The notes under the pieces: model-generated
Databases searched by the model: none
Told to the model about the DNA's origin: nothing
The model's input: the letters and a program-made list of their open reading frames with translations, nothing else
Program-made: the position numbers and the translations under genes
From: Rhodobacter viridis
Lineage (GTDB): Bacteria > Pseudomonadota > Alphaproteobacteria > Rhodobacterales > Rhodobacteraceae
Reading direction: 5' to 3'
NCBI RefSeq assembly: GCF_003217355.1
Contig: NZ_QJTK01000005.1
Span: 154,421 to 218,420 of the forward strand
DNA: 64,000 nt
In this document: piece after piece, positions 1 to 8,963 of the stretch
How positions within the stretch are numbered: position 1 is the stretch's first letter
Layout of the letters: every line of letters begins with the position of its first letter

Positions 1-33
1 CTCTCGGCCATCGCCACGCCGTGGCTCGGGTAA
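1..33 (+). CDS. pucB: Light-harvesting 2 (B800-850) beta chain, 3' end only
   Basis: The first ten codons of the window read LSAIATPWLG and then TAA, which matches the C-terminal end of the LH2 beta polypeptide. The gene is cut by the window edge. It lies 20 bp upstream of pucA, the standard pucBA order. The beta chain pairs with the alpha chain in the intracytoplasmic membrane to bind bacteriochlorophyll and carotenoid. Only the tail can be seen, so the call rests on this short match and on its position. Confidence 0.85.
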   Translation, partial: LSAIATPWLG

Positions 34-53
34 TCGGGTAGAGGAGAGATACA

Positions 54-236
54 ATGAACAACGCCAAAATCTGGACCGTCGTCAAACCCTCGACCGGTAT
101 CCCGCTGATCCTCGGCGCCGTTGCCGTGACCGCCCTCGTGCTGCATGCTGGCCTGATGGCCAACACCACCTGGTTCTCGGCCTACTGGAATGGCAACCCG
201 ATGGCGACCGTCGTCGCTGTTGCGCCGGCTCAGTAA
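54..236 (+). CDS. pucA: Light-harvesting 2 (B800-850) alpha chain
   Basis: This 60-residue protein has the typical LH2 alpha layout. A short N-terminal cytoplasmic segment beginning MNNAKIWTVVKP is followed by one membrane span (about residues 14-38) containing His31, the expected axial ligand for B850 bacteriochlorophyll. A short C-terminal tail ends VAVAPAQ. A strong ribosome site, AGGAG, sits eight bases before ATG. It is the second gene of the puc operon, and the spacing to pucB fits co-translation of equal amounts. From memory, the span differs at several positions from the R. capsulatus reference chain, which suggests another strain or a near relative. Confidence 0.97.
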   Translation: MNNAKIWTVVKPSTGIPLILGAVAVTALVLHAGLMANTTWFSAYWNGNPMATVVAVAPAQ

Positions 237-248
237 TCTGCTGACCTT

Positions 249-278
249 TGGGCCCACCGGCACCCGTCGGTGGGCCCA
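249..278 (+). terminator. Hairpin between pucA and pucC
   Basis: A perfect 11-bp stem (249-259 with 268-278, loop of eight) starts 12 bases after the pucA stop. No run of T follows. In R. capsulatus, intercistronic structures after pucBA are known to stabilise the abundant short message and limit read-through into pucC. This hairpin is the obvious candidate here, acting as a decay barrier or partial terminator. Confidence 0.75.
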
Positions 279-332
279 TTCCCTCCGGGGCTGAGCCCCT
301 CGCACTTTCTCTCTCCGACGGGCGGCTGGACT

Positions 333-1721
333 ATGGGCTACCGTGCTTTTGCTCTGAAGAACCTGGCGCGGCACGCTCCGAAGTACCTGCCATTCGCCGA
401 TGTGGCCAGTGAAGAGGTTCCGCTCTCGCGGTTGCTGCGACTGTCGCTCTTTCAGATCACCGTCGGGATGACCATGACCCTGCTCGCGGGCACCCTCAAC
501 CGGGTGATGATCGTCGAGCTCGCGGTTCCGGCCTCCCTCGTCTCCGTGATGCTGGCGATGCCGATGCTGTTCGCACCCTTCCGCACGCTGATCGGCTTCA
601 AATCCGACACCCACAAGTCGGCTCTGGGGCTGCGTCGCGCACCCTGGATCTGGAAGGGGACGATTTATCAATTCGGCGGTTTCGCCATCATGCCTTTCGC
701 GCTTCTGGTGCTGTCCGGGTTCGGGGAATCCGTCGATGCGCCGCGCTGGATCGGGATGAGTGCGGCCGCGCTTGCCTTCCTCCTCGTGGGGGCCGGTGTC
801 CACATCGTCCAGACCGCGGGTCTGGCCCTTGCCACCGACCTCGTCGAGGAGGAAGACCAACCGAAGGTTGTCGGCCTCATGTATGTGATGCTGCTCTTCG
901 GCATGGTTGTCAGTGCGCTCACCTATGGGGCGCTTCTGGCGGACTACACCCCGGGGCGCCTGATTCAGGTGATCCAGGGCACTGCGTTGATGAGTGTCGT
1001 GTTGAACATGGCGGCGATGTGGAAGCAGGAAGCTGTCAGCCGGGAACGCGCCCGGCAGATGGAGGAGGCGCAGAACCCGAGCTTCAAGGAAGCCATGAGC
1101 CTCCTTCTGGCCCGACCGGGGATGCTGTCCTTGCTGACTGTCATCGCGCTGGGAACCTTCGGCTTCGGTATGGCCGATGTGTTGCTCGAACCCTACGGAG
1201 GTCAGGCGCTGCACCTGACCGTCGGAGAGACGACGAAACTGACCGCGCTCTTTGCGTTCGGGACGCTTATCGGCTTCGGTATGGCGTCTCGTGTGCTGGG
1301 GAACGGGGCAAGGCCGATGCCTCTGGCGATGCTTGGTGCATTGATCGGGGTGCCGGGGTTTGCTGCCATCATTCTGTCTTCGTTGATCAGCCAGGGCGGT
1401 ATCTGGTTGTTCCTCGCGGGCACCTTTGCCATCGGTCTTGGCATCGGCCTGTTCGGCCACGCCACGCTGACGGCGACCATGCGCACTGCGCCTGCCGATC
1501 GGATCGGGCTGGCGCTGGGGGCCTGGGGTGCGGTGCAGGCGACAGCCGCCGGTGTTGGCGTCGCGCTTGCAGGGGTGGTTCGGGACGGCTTGGTTGCCTT
1601 GCCGGGGGCCTTCGGGGCCGGTGTGGCAGGGCCTTATAATACGGTGTTCGCTCTTGAAGCCGTGCTCTTGATCGTGGCCATCGCCTTTGCCGTTCCGCTG
1701 GCAAGGCGCGGCAAACGTTGA
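333..1721 (+). CDS. pucC: PucC, major-facilitator protein for LH2 assembly
   Basis: The 462-residue polytopic membrane protein belongs to the PucC/LhaA/BCH2 branch of the major facilitator superfamily. It starts MGYRAFALKNLARHAP and has about twelve hydrophobic segments. The stretch RTLIGFKSDTHKSALGLRR in the first cytoplasmic loop is typical of the family. PucC is needed for high LH2 levels, probably by delivering or shielding bacteriochlorophyll during assembly. An in-frame ATG upstream at 270 would place the start inside the hairpin, so 333 is preferred, although the ribosome site there is weak. The gene follows pucBA and precedes pucDE. Confidence 0.95.
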   Translation: MGYRAFALKNLARHAPKYLPFADVASEEVPLSRLLRLSLFQITVGMTMTLLAGTLNRVMIVELAVPASLVSVMLAMPMLFAPFRTLIGFKSDTHKSALGLRRAPWIWKGTIYQFGGFAIMPFALLVLSGFGESVDAPRWIGMSAAALAFLLVGAGVHIVQTAGLALATDLVEEEDQPKVVGLMYVMLLFGMVVSALTYGALLADYTPGRLIQVIQGTALMSVVLNMAAMWKQEAVSRERARQMEEAQNPSFKEAMSLLLARPGMLSLLTVIALGTFGFGMADVLLEPYGGQALHLTVGETTKLTALFAFGTLIGFGMASRVLGNGARPMPLAMLGALIGVPGFAAIILSSLISQGGIWLFLAGTFAIGLGIGLFGHATLTATMRTAPADRIGLALGAWGAVQATAAGVGVALAGVVRDGLVALPGAFGAGVAGPYNTVFALEAVLLIVAIAFAVPLARRGKR

Positions 1722-1782
1722 GGACTGGAGCGGGCGAACCCGAGACGTGACTGAAGAATGCCCTTGAACCCGAGGAGGATGC

Positions 1783-2481
1783 ATGACGACGGTGATCACA
1801 CGGCTTTATGCCGATGAAAACACGGCTTGCGACATCGCAAGACAACTGAAAAGTGAAGGTATTCCGAAACGCGCTCTGAAGGTCGTCGTCGCCGACGGCA
1901 AGAAGGGTGCTGCCTTGGCCGAAGCCCTCAAGTCCGCCGGCGTGCATCCCAGCGCGGCTGCGGGCTATGCCGAACGTGTCGCCGGCGGCGCTGCCGCGCT
2001 CGTGGCGAAAGTCAACTACAAGCCGCTCGGCGCGGCGAAACTCGTGCGCGCCATCACTGCTCGCGCAGCGGTGGTCGCGGTCGAGAACGCAACCGAAGAG
2101 TTCACCTGTGAGGACGCATCTGAAATGACTGACAACATCATGAAAGACCACCGGCACATCTTCCTGCCGCAACCCGTCAAGGCCGACGAAAAACCCGGCG
2201 CCTTCTCGGAACGGTTTGGCTGGAAACTTCTGCTCGACACCCCGCGCAAGAAGAACGTCTACGAAGGCACGAAGTTCATGTCGCAAGACTTCTGGCCGAC
2301 CCCGCTGGTGAAAACCACCGAGCCGAAGGTCAAACTGCTGCCGGCCGACGCCCCGCCGCAATCGGCGAAGTTCTGGAAGGCTCCGCTCCTGAAGGACACC
2401 CCGCGTCAATCGAACGTGATCCCGGGCGACTTCCTGCCCTTCTCGAACACCTTCGGTCTCGCGACCATTCAGCGTCGCTGA
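1783..2481 (+). CDS. pucDE: PucD-PucE in one reading frame; PucE is the LH2 gamma subunit
   Basis: One uninterrupted frame of 232 residues covers what was originally described in R. capsulatus as two genes. The first roughly 114 residues (starting MTTVITRLYADENTA) correspond to PucD. From the in-frame ATG at 2125 (MTDNIMKDHRHIFLPQP) the sequence is the 14-kDa LH2 gamma subunit PucE, a stabiliser of the B800-850 complex. A strong site, GAGGAGG, precedes the ATG at 1783. A weaker GAGGACG precedes 2125, so internal initiation could still give separate PucE. The protein is soluble, with no membrane span. A rho-independent terminator follows the gene. Confidence 0.88.
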   Translation: MTTVITRLYADENTACDIARQLKSEGIPKRALKVVVADGKKGAALAEALKSAGVHPSAAAGYAERVAGGAAALVAKVNYKPLGAAKLVRAITARAAVVAVENATEEFTCEDASEMTDNIMKDHRHIFLPQPVKADEKPGAFSERFGWKLLLDTPRKKNVYEGTKFMSQDFWPTPLVKTTEPKVKLLPADAPPQSAKFWKAPLLKDTPRQSNVIPGDFLPFSNTFGLATIQRR

Positions 2482-2526
2482 TCACTGACAAGGGGCGGCA
2501 TTGACCGCCCCTGCACTCCTCGGGTT

Positions 2527-2578
2527 GCGCCCGTCTGATCGCCCTTCCCCGGAAGGTCCGATCAGGCGGGCGCCTTTT
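2527..2578 (+). terminator. Rho-independent terminator of the puc operon
   Basis: A 14-bp stem (2527-2540 with 2560-2573, one G-U pair) carries a 19-base loop and is followed by CTTTTA. It lies 45 bases after the pucDE stop and ends the operon before the convergent cys genes. Confidence 0.85.
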
Positions 2579-2607
2579 ATTTCGGCCCCCCTGCCCTGCT
2601 GCGTTGT

Positions 2608-2817
2608 CCTCGGGCGGACAAGAAAACGCATCGCGTTTTCCCGCCCGTCGCGGGCCGGTCGACACAGGACCGCATCCATCAAGAACAACAGAGGACAGCG
2701 CCCGTCCCGGCGGGCGAGAAGCGCCCGCCATGGGCGGGGCGGGCGCTGGCCGAGTGCCTGAAGCACTCGGCGGTCATCGGGCATCTGATGCGCTCGGCCT
2801 CGGCGATGGCCTCGGCC
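2608..2817 (-). repeat. Dispersed intergenic repeat, copy 1
   Basis: Read on the minus strand, this stretch matches 30010-30220 along its whole length. It shares an identical 47-base core (2706-2752 here) and similar flanks. The core folds as a 9-bp GC-only hairpin. A second hairpin nearer the far end keeps its pairing although its bases differ between the copies. The repeat fills the space between the puc terminator and cysA; I see no gene in it, only GC-rich shadow frames. It begins about 10 bases after the cysA stop, in the cysA sense. Confidence 0.8.
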
Positions 2818-2826
2818 AAACGCCCC

Positions 2827-3546
2827 TCAGGCGGTGATGAAATCGCGCACGAAGTTTGACGCCGGGCGCGCGCGGATATCCTGCGGGCGACCGATCTGCT
2901 CGATCCGGCCCATCGACATCACCACGACCAGATCGGCCAGTTCCATCGCCTCTTCCTGATCATGGGTCACGAAGACCGTCGTCAGCCCGGTCGCGTCGTG
3001 GATATCCCGCAGCCCCTGCCGCAACTCCTTGCGCACCTTGGCATCAAGCGCGCCGAAGGGCTCGTCAAGCAGCAGCATCCGCGGCTCGATCGCCAGCGCG
3101 CGGGCCAGCGCCACGCGCTGACGCTGGCCGCCTGACAGCTGGCTCGGGTAGCGCGCGCCGATCTCGGGCAGCTGGATCAGCTCCAGCAGCCGCTCGACGC
3201 GGCGGGCAATCTCCAGCTTCGGTGGACGCTCGGCCCGCGGCCGCGCCTTCAGCCCATAGGCGATGTTTTCAAACACCGTCATGTGCCGGAACAAAGCATA
3301 GCTTTGGAACACGAACCCGGCGCGGCGCTCCTGCACGGTCAGGTTCGTGGCGTCCTGCCCTTCGAACAGCACCCGCCCCGAGCTGGGGAATTCAAGCCCG
3401 CCCAGAATCCGCAAGAGTGTCGTCTTGCCGGAGCCCGAGGGACCAAGCAGCGCCACCAGCGCCCCCGAGGGGATGGCGAGCGACACCGGATGCAGCGCCG
3501 CCGTCGTGCCGAAGAGTTTCGAGATCTCTTGAATGTCGATATCCAT
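2827..3546 (-). CDS. cysA: Sulfate/thiosulfate ABC transporter ATPase
   Basis: The 239-residue nucleotide-binding subunit of a sulfate importer has Walker [11 protein letters not shown]-loop FVFQSYALF, signature LSGGQRQR, Walker B LLLDEPF with D-loop GALDAK, and switch His in FVTHDQEEA. Enterobacterial CysA is about 365 residues. This one stops after the ABC core and lacks the C-terminal regulatory (TOBE) part. The ATG at 3546 ([13 protein letters not shown]) is chosen because homology begins there; the open frame upstream has no similarity. The gene lies 8 bases after cysW, so it is the last gene of cysTWA. Confidence 0.93.
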   Translation of the reverse strand: MDIDIQEISKLFGTTAALHPVSLAIPSGALVALLGPSGSGKTTLLRILGGLEFPSSGRVLFEGQDATNLTVQERRAGFVFQSYALFRHMTVFENIAYGLKARPRAERPPKLEIARRVERLLELIQLPEIGARYPSQLSGGQRQRVALARALAIEPRMLLLDEPFGALDAKVRKELRQGLRDIHDATGLTTVFVTHDQEEAMELADLVVVMSMGRIEQIGRPQDIRARPASNFVRDFITA

Positions 3547-3554
3547 CTTATCCC

Positions 3555-4418
3555 TCAGTGACGGTGGGTGGCGGCGATTTCGTCGGCGTGGCGCAGTTCC
3601 AGCACGGTCTTGACCAGAAGCGTGACCAGCGCGAGCGCGGTGAGCAGCCCGGCGAGAGAGAACGCCGCGACCGAGAGATATTCGTTGTAAAGCATCTCGA
3701 TGGTGATCGGCATCGTCGCGGTCTGGCCGCGGATCTTGCCCGAGACGACCGCGACGGCACCGAATTCCCCCATCGCGCGGGCGTTGCACAGCAGCACGCC
3801 GTAAAGCAGCGCCCAGCGGATCTTCGGCAGTGTCACCGTGACGAAGACGCGCCAACCCGAGGCGCCCAGCGTCAGCGCCGCTTCCTCTTCCTTGCAGCCC
3901 TGCTCGATCATCACCGGGATCAACTCGCGCGCGACGAAGGGGAAGGTGACGAACATCGTCGCCAGCACGATCCCGGGCAGCGCGAAGACGATCGGATACC
4001 CTTGCGCGACAAGCCAGCCGCCGATCGCGGAATTGGCGCCGAACATCAGGACGATGCAGAGCCCCGCCACAACGGGCGAGACGGAAAACGGCAGATCGAT
4101 CAACGTGATCAGGAAGGCCTTGCCCCGAAAGTCGAAGCGGGTGATGAACCAGGCCGCGGCGATGCCGAAGGCGGCGTTCAGCGGCACGGAAAAGGCGGCA
4201 ATCGTCAGCGTCAGCCGGATGGCCGACAGCGCGTCGGGATTGCCAAGGCTTTTAAGCGCGGCAAACCAGCCCTTGGCGAAAGCCTCGGCAAAGACGGTGA
4301 GCAGCGGCGCGGCCACCAGAAGCGCGATCCCGGCCACGGCGAACAGGATCAGCCCGCCCCGCACCAGCGGCGTTTCATCGGTGGCAGAGCGCCAGTTGCG
4401 TTCGGCTGCGTCAGACAT
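3555..4418 (-). CDS. cysW: Sulfate/thiosulfate ABC transporter permease CysW
   Basis: The 287-residue inner-membrane permease has about six spans and the family EAA-like loop ([16 protein letters not shown]) that contacts the ATPase. It pairs with CysT to form the channel for sulfate import. The start at 4418 has GGAGG seven bases upstream and overlaps the end of cysT by 8 bases, which indicates translational coupling. No periplasmic sulfate-binding protein (Sbp or CysP) is encoded next to these genes in the window, so it must come from elsewhere. Confidence 0.92.
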   Translation of the reverse strand: MSDAAERNWRSATDETPLVRGGLILFAVAGIALLVAAPLLTVFAEAFAKGWFAALKSLGNPDALSAIRLTLTIAAFSVPLNAAFGIAAAWFITRFDFRGKAFLITLIDLPFSVSPVVAGLCIVLMFGANSAIGGWLVAQGYPIVFALPGIVLATMFVTFPFVARELIPVMIEQGCKEEEAALTLGASGWRVFVTVTLPKIRWALLYGVLLCNARAMGEFGAVAVVSGKIRGQTATMPITIEMLYNEYLSVAAFSLAGLLTALALVTLLVKTVLELRHADEIAATHRH

Positions 4419-5247
4419 CGCCAATCCTCCGGCGGCTCCAGATCTGGATGAGGTTGATCGCCAGCAGCATCGCGAAGCTGATCACCAGCATGGCGATGCC
4501 GATCGCGGCGGCGCCGTCATAGTTGAATTCTTCCAGCTGGATCACGATCAAAAGCGGCGCGATCTCGGTTTTCAGCGGGATGTTCCCGGCGATGAAGATG
4601 ACCGAGCCGTATTCGCCGACCGCACGCGCCAAGGACAGCGCAAAGCCGGTCAGCGCGGCGGGCATCAGCATCGGCGCGATCACCCGGCGCAGCGTCGTCA
4701 GCCGTGTGGCGCCAAGCGTTGCCGAGGCTTCCTCGACCTCGCGATCGATCTCCTCGACCACGGGCTGCACGGTGCGGGTGACAAACGGCAGGCCGACAAA
4801 GATCAGCGCGATGAAGATGCCCCATTGCGTATAGGCGATCTTCAGGCCGACCTCTTTCGCCAGCACCCCGAAAACGCCGTTCGGCGCATAAAGCGTCGTC
4901 AGCGCGATGCCCGCGACGGCGGTGGGCAGCGCAAAAGGCAGATCGACGGCCGCATCGACCAGACGGCGGCCGGGAAAGTCGTAGCGCACCAGCACCCAGG
5001 CCAGAATCACGCCGAAGAACAGGTTGAACAGTGCGGCGAAGAACGAGAGCCGGAACGACAGCTCAAGCGCCGCCCAGACCCGCTCGCGGTTCACCGTGGC
5101 CCAGATCCCCTCCAGCCCGTAGCTTGCGCCCTGCGCGAGAAGCGCCCCGATCGGCCCCAGCACGACGAGCGAGAGCATCGTCAGCGTGATCCCCATCGAG
5201 AGCCCCAGCCCCGGCATCGGCGAGCGGTTGATCAGTGGTCGGAGCAT
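4411..5247 (-). CDS. cysT: Sulfate/thiosulfate ABC transporter permease CysT (CysU)
   Basis: The 278-residue polytopic permease has the EAA-type loop EEASATLGATRLTTLRR near the middle and family motifs DLPFALPTAVAG and ARAVGEYGSVIFI. It heads the cysTWA operon. The 140 bases upstream (5248-5387) are relatively AT-rich (for example GAAAGGGATAAATCTCGCC) and probably hold the promoter. I can assign no specific CysB-type site. The neighbour cysK uses the sulfide derived from imported sulfate, so the two transcription units serve one pathway. Confidence 0.92.
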   Translation of the reverse strand: MLRPLINRSPMPGLGLSMGITLTMLSLVVLGPIGALLAQGASYGLEGIWATVNRERVWAALELSFRLSFFAALFNLFFGVILAWVLVRYDFPGRRLVDAAVDLPFALPTAVAGIALTTLYAPNGVFGVLAKEVGLKIAYTQWGIFIALIFVGLPFVTRTVQPVVEEIDREVEEASATLGATRLTTLRRVIAPMLMPAALTGFALSLARAVGEYGSVIFIAGNIPLKTEIAPLLIVIQLEEFNYDGAAAIGIAMLVISFAMLLAINLIQIWSRRRIGDV

Positions 5248-5387
5248 GGCGGCGCGTCCCTCGTGTGAGCTTCGTCATTCCCAAAATATCTACTGCGGAA
5301 GTCGTTATTGAAAGGGATAAATCTCGCCTTTATGGGTCGTGAATATAGAATTTTATTCTCTGCCCCCCTCCCCCGAGTCGCGCCAAG

Positions 5388-5416
5388 CAAAAGGCCCCGC
5401 ACCGGGCGGGGCCTTT
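5388..5416 (-). terminator. Rho-independent terminator of cysK
   Basis: A perfect 10-bp GC-rich stem (5391-5400 with 5406-5415) has a 5-base loop and, on the minus strand, is followed by TTTTGC. It starts 22 bases after the cysK stop and separates cysK from the cysT promoter. Confidence 0.85.
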
Positions 5417-5437
5417 GACCGGGATGGGCAATTTGCC

Positions 5438-6418
5438 TCAGGCGGGGGCGCCGGTTCCGTCGAAAACCCCCTCGAACAGCACCGAGGACAGATAGCGCTC
5501 GCCCGAGTCGGGCAGGATCAGCACGATGGTCTTGCCCGCATGCTCGGGCCGCGCCGCCAGACGCAGCGCCGCGGCGACGGCCGCACCGCCGGAAATCCCG
5601 GCGAGGATCCCCTCTTCCCGCGCCAGACGCAGGGCGGTGACCACGGCCTCTTCGTTCGAGATCTGCTCGATCGCATCGACGAGGCTGAGATCCAGCACCT
5701 CGGGCACGAAGCCCGCGCCGATGCCCTGGATCTTGTGCGGACCGGGCTTCACCGGCTCGCCCGCGCGGGTCTGGCTCAGCACCGGGCTCGCCGCGGGCTC
5801 GACCGCGACCGACGTGATCGCCTTGCCGAGCGTCTTCTTGAAGTAGCGGCTGACGCCGGTGATCGTGCCGCCGGTGCCGACGCCCGCCACGAAGATGTCG
5901 ATCTTGCCGCCGGTTGCCGCCTCGATCTCGGGGCCGGTGGTGCGCTCGTGAATGGCCGGGTTGGCCGGGTTCTTGAACTGTTGCAGCAGCACGTATTTCG
6001 GGTCCGAGGCCGCGATTTCCTCGGCCTTGGCGATGGCGCCGGCCATGCCCTTGGCGCCTTCGGTCAGCACCAGTTTCGCGCCGTAAGCCAGAAGCAGCTT
6101 GCGCCGTTCAAGGCTCATCGTCTCGGGCATGGTCAGCGTGATCGGAATGCCGCGCGCCGCGGCGACAAAGGCCAGCGCGATCCCGGTATTGCCCGAGGTC
6201 GGCTCGACGATCTCCTTGCCGGGCGTCAGGATGCCCCGCTCTTCCGCGTCCCAGATCAGCGCCGCCCCGATCCGGCATTTGACCGACCCGGCCGGATTGC
6301 GCGCCTCGATCTTCGCCAGCACGGTGGCGCCAAGCCCCTTGCCCAGCCGCCCGAGTTTCACCAGCGGCGTGCCCCCGATCGAGAGCGAGTTGTCCTCGAA
6401 AACCGTCGTCATCTGCAT
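5438..6418 (-). CDS. cysK: Cysteine synthase A (O-acetylserine sulfhydrylase)
   Basis: The 326-residue PLP enzyme joins sulfide and O-acetylserine to make cysteine. The PLP lysine lies in [12 protein letters not shown], the substrate loop is [11 protein letters not shown], and the phosphate-binding glycine loop is [14 protein letters not shown]. Length and motif order are those of CysK. The gene stands alone with its own terminator, upstream of and in line with cysTWA. The start gives the usual short N-terminus before IGGTPLVKL. CysM (thiosulfate-using isozyme) is less likely given the CysK-type asparagine loop. Confidence 0.95.
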   Translation of the reverse strand: MQMTTVFEDNSLSIGGTPLVKLGRLGKGLGATVLAKIEARNPAGSVKCRIGAALIWDAEERGILTPGKEIVEPTSGNTGIALAFVAAARGIPITLTMPETMSLERRKLLLAYGAKLVLTEGAKGMAGAIAKAEEIAASDPKYVLLQQFKNPANPAIHERTTGPEIEAATGGKIDIFVAGVGTGGTITGVSRYFKKTLGKAITSVAVEPAASPVLSQTRAGEPVKPGPHKIQGIGAGFVPEVLDLSLVDAIEQISNEEAVVTALRLAREEGILAGISGGAAVAAALRLAARPEHAGKTIVLILPDSGERYLSSVLFEGVFDGTGAPA

Positions 6419-6608
6419 CTCCCCGAATGTGGTCCCCCCCTATCGAGCACGCCCGGGCGCGGTTGAAAAGGGGCTAAAACCCGCCTTCCACAAAGCGGCC
6501 GAACTTTGGGATATTGGTATTTTGCCGATGGCGCGCGAAAGCACAAAATTCTCTTCCGCACCGGGCTCGGCGCGGGATTTCGGGTCGAAACACGACGCGA
6601 GCCCCGAT

Positions 6609-7487
6609 TCAGAGAATAAAATCCGCGGCCGTCAGCAAATTCGCGTTGTTGAGCAGGATCGTCAGATTCGCGAGCCCATCGCCATCAGTATCGGCCTGCA
6701 GCAGGATATGCGGGCCATTCGCATCCGTTTTCACCGTGTAGCGCAGCTGACCCGCGACATGGGTGAAAACGCCCGTGCCGATGAAGGTGAAGGCCTCATT
6801 GGTGCCCGTGGCCGTGTTGGCGTCGATGGCGCTCAGATGGATATGGTCGATGCCATGCGCGAAATCGGTCAAGGTATCCCGCGCCGCCCCGTGCGACTCC
6901 GCCGCGGAAGAATAGACGAACGTGTCCGCGCCAAGACCACCGGTCAGCACATCCGCGCCCTGCCCGCCCTTCAATCTGTCGGCGCCGCCGCGACCGTCGA
7001 TCCGATCCGCGCCCCCGAAGCCCGACAGCACATTGCTGGCGTCATTGCCGATGATCGCATTGCCCCGCCCGTTGCCCGAACCGTTGATCGCCTCCGCACC
7101 CGTCAGCGTCAGCCGCTCGACATTCGCCGCGAGCGCCAACGTGACGGAACTCAGAACCAGATCATCGCCGCCGTTGGCGAGCTCGATGAGCGTGTCGAGC
7201 CGGTCGGCGACGATATAGGTGTCGTCCCCCGCCCCGCCGATCGCCGTATCGGCGCCACTGTCGCCCGCCAGCGTGTCGTTCCCAAGCCCGCCGATCAACG
7301 AGTCGTTGCCGCCCATGCCGTGCAGAAGATCATTTCCCGACAGACCATTGATCGTGTCGTTCCCACCTTCTCCGGTCAGTGTATCGTCCCCGACCGCGGC
7401 GACCACCGGGACAGCGTCTGTATCCGGCGCCGTGAAACCACCATAAAGGCGCGTGCTCGCAATAGACTTCGCTGGCGTCCGGGCCAT
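6609..7487 (-). CDS. RTX calcium-binding repeat protein
   Basis: The 292-residue acidic protein contains glycine-aspartate nonapeptide repeats of type GGxGxDxLx (for example [19 protein letters not shown]) in two blocks, about residues 35-75 and 130-175. These bind calcium as parallel beta rolls in type-I-secreted proteins. The C-terminal part ([12 protein letters not shown] to the end, with [14 protein letters not shown]) resembles the usual RTX C-terminal secretion region. The start at 7487 is chosen over an ATG 13 codons upstream because it has GAGG at good spacing. No enzymatic domain is visible, and no type I exporter genes lie nearby, so its role is open. Confidence 0.85.
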   Translation of the reverse strand: MARTPAKSIASTRLYGGFTAPDTDAVPVVAAVGDDTLTGEGGNDTINGLSGNDLLHGMGGNDSLIGGLGNDTLAGDSGADTAIGGAGDDTYIVADRLDTLIELANGGDDLVLSSVTLALAANVERLTLTGAEAINGSGNGRGNAIIGNDASNVLSGFGGADRIDGRGGADRLKGGQGADVLTGGLGADTFVYSSAAESHGAARDTLTDFAHGIDHIHLSAIDANTATGTNEAFTFIGTGVFTHVAGQLRYTVKTDANGPHILLQADTDGDGLANLTILLNNANLLTAADFIL

Positions 7488-7648
7488 GACGAACCTCGCT
7501 GAACAGGAATGGGGATTGTCCCGCAAAACGCCACCGCGGGAAATTCAATAACAATGCCAGTATCTTCCCGCAGGATTGATACGTCAAGGTCAAGCCACGC
7601 CGAAGAGCGGAAAGCGGCGCGCCGAGGCCCTGCCCCGGCGCGCGCGCG

Positions 7649-8857
7649 TCACAGATCGCCGCCGAACCCGTAGGTCTGGGTGACGTAATCGATGTCCTTG
7701 TCGCCGCGGCCCGAGAGATTGATCAGGATCGACTTGCCCGGATTGGCCGCCGCCTCGCGCAGCGCAAAGGCCACCGCATGGGCGCTTTCCAGCGCGGGAA
7801 TGATCCCCTCGTGCCGCGACAGCGCATAGAAGGCCTTGAGCGCCTCCTTGTCGTCGGCGGTGGTGTAATTCACGCGGCCGGTCTTGTGCAGATGGGCATG
7901 TTCCGGGCCGACGCCGGGATAATCAAGCCCCGACGCGACCGTATGCACCGGCGCGGGCTCGCCATTGGCATCTTTCAGCACAAGGGTGCGGAAGCCGTGG
8001 ATGTCGCCATCCTCGCCAAAGCTGATCGTCGCCGCATGCTCGCCCAGTTTCGACGAGGTGCCCAGCGGCTCGACCCCGTAAAGACCGACCGACGCATCGT
8101 CGATGAAGCCCGCGAACATCCCCATGGCATTCGAGCCGCCACCGACGCAGGCCGCCACCATGTCCGGCAAATCGCCTGTCATTTCAAGGAACTGCTCGCG
8201 CGCCTCGATCCCCACGACATGCTGGAAGTTGCGCACCATCATCGGGAACGGATGCGGACCGACAACCGAGCCGATCGCGAAGAGCGCGGTATCGGCCTGG
8301 CTGATGTAGCTCTGGAAGCAGCTGTCCACCGCCTCCTTCAGCGAGCGCCCGCCAAAGCCCACCGGCACCACCGTCGCCCCCAGAAGCTTCATCCGGGTGA
8401 CGTTCGGCGCTTCCTTGGCGATGTCGATCTCGCCCATGTGGATTTCGCATTCCATCCCGAAATAGGCCGCGGCCGTGGCCAGCGCCACCCCGTGCTGACC
8501 CGCCCCGGTTTCCGCCATGAGCTTGGTCTTGCCCATGAATTTCGCCAGCAGGCCCTCGGCCATGCAGTGATTGAGCTTGTGCGCGCCGGTGTGGTTCAGA
8601 TCCTCGCGCTTGGCATAGATCTGCGCGCCGCCACAGAGGGTCGACAGGTTCTTCAAATAGGAAACGGGCGTGGGCCGGCCCTGGAAATGCTTGCGGATAT
8701 GGCGCAGCTCGGCGATGAAATCAGCCGATTTCGAGATCTTCGCATAGGCTTCGCGGATCTCCTTGAAATGCGGTTCAAGCGGCGGCGGCAGCATCGCCCC
8801 GCCATAGTCGCCAAACCAGCCGTCCTTGTCGGGTGTCGTCTTGAGATAGGATGTCAT
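7649..8857 (-). CDS. trpB: Tryptophan synthase beta chain
   Basis: The 402-residue PLP enzyme makes tryptophan from indole and serine. The PLP lysine lies in [15 protein letters not shown] and the phosphate loop is [10 protein letters not shown]. The C-terminal SGRGDKDI stretch is typical of TrpB. The ATG at 8857 ([15 protein letters not shown]) follows GGAGGACCGAGG; the upstream extension has no homology. Length fits TrpB1. Neither trpF nor trpA, its usual partners, is adjacent, so the gene stands alone here. Confidence 0.95.
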   Translation of the reverse strand: MTSYLKTTPDKDGWFGDYGGAMLPPPLEPHFKEIREAYAKISKSADFIAELRHIRKHFQGRPTPVSYLKNLSTLCGGAQIYAKREDLNHTGAHKLNHCMAEGLLAKFMGKTKLMAETGAGQHGVALATAAAYFGMECEIHMGEIDIAKEAPNVTRMKLLGATVVPVGFGGRSLKEAVDSCFQSYISQADTALFAIGSVVGPHPFPMMVRNFQHVVGIEAREQFLEMTGDLPDMVAACVGGGSNAMGMFAGFIDDASVGLYGVEPLGTSSKLGEHAATISFGEDGDIHGFRTLVLKDANGEPAPVHTVASGLDYPGVGPEHAHLHKTGRVNYTTADDKEALKAFYALSRHEGIIPALESAHAVAFALREAAANPGKSILINLSGRGDKDIDYVTQTYGFGGDL

Positions 8858-8963
8858 CCTCGGTCCTCCCACGGTCTTTCCGCGCGGGATTTGACGCCGA
8901 TCCGGGGGGCACGGCAAGGCGCGATAGCGCCACAGGCGACAGAGTTCCACGAGTTTCCCGGGC

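Noticed and set aside
2501..2837. Several open frames of 77-133 codons on both strands after pucDE
   Set aside because: They lie in the terminator and the structured repeat, share the repeat's GC hairpins, and show no family motif; the frame seen in both repeat copies follows from the repeat itself.
2856..5268. Long plus-strand frames (up to 531 codons) antisense to cysA, cysW and cysT
   Set aside because: They mirror well-supported genes, are rich in Arg, Gly and Gln and are typical antisense artefacts of GC-rich DNA.
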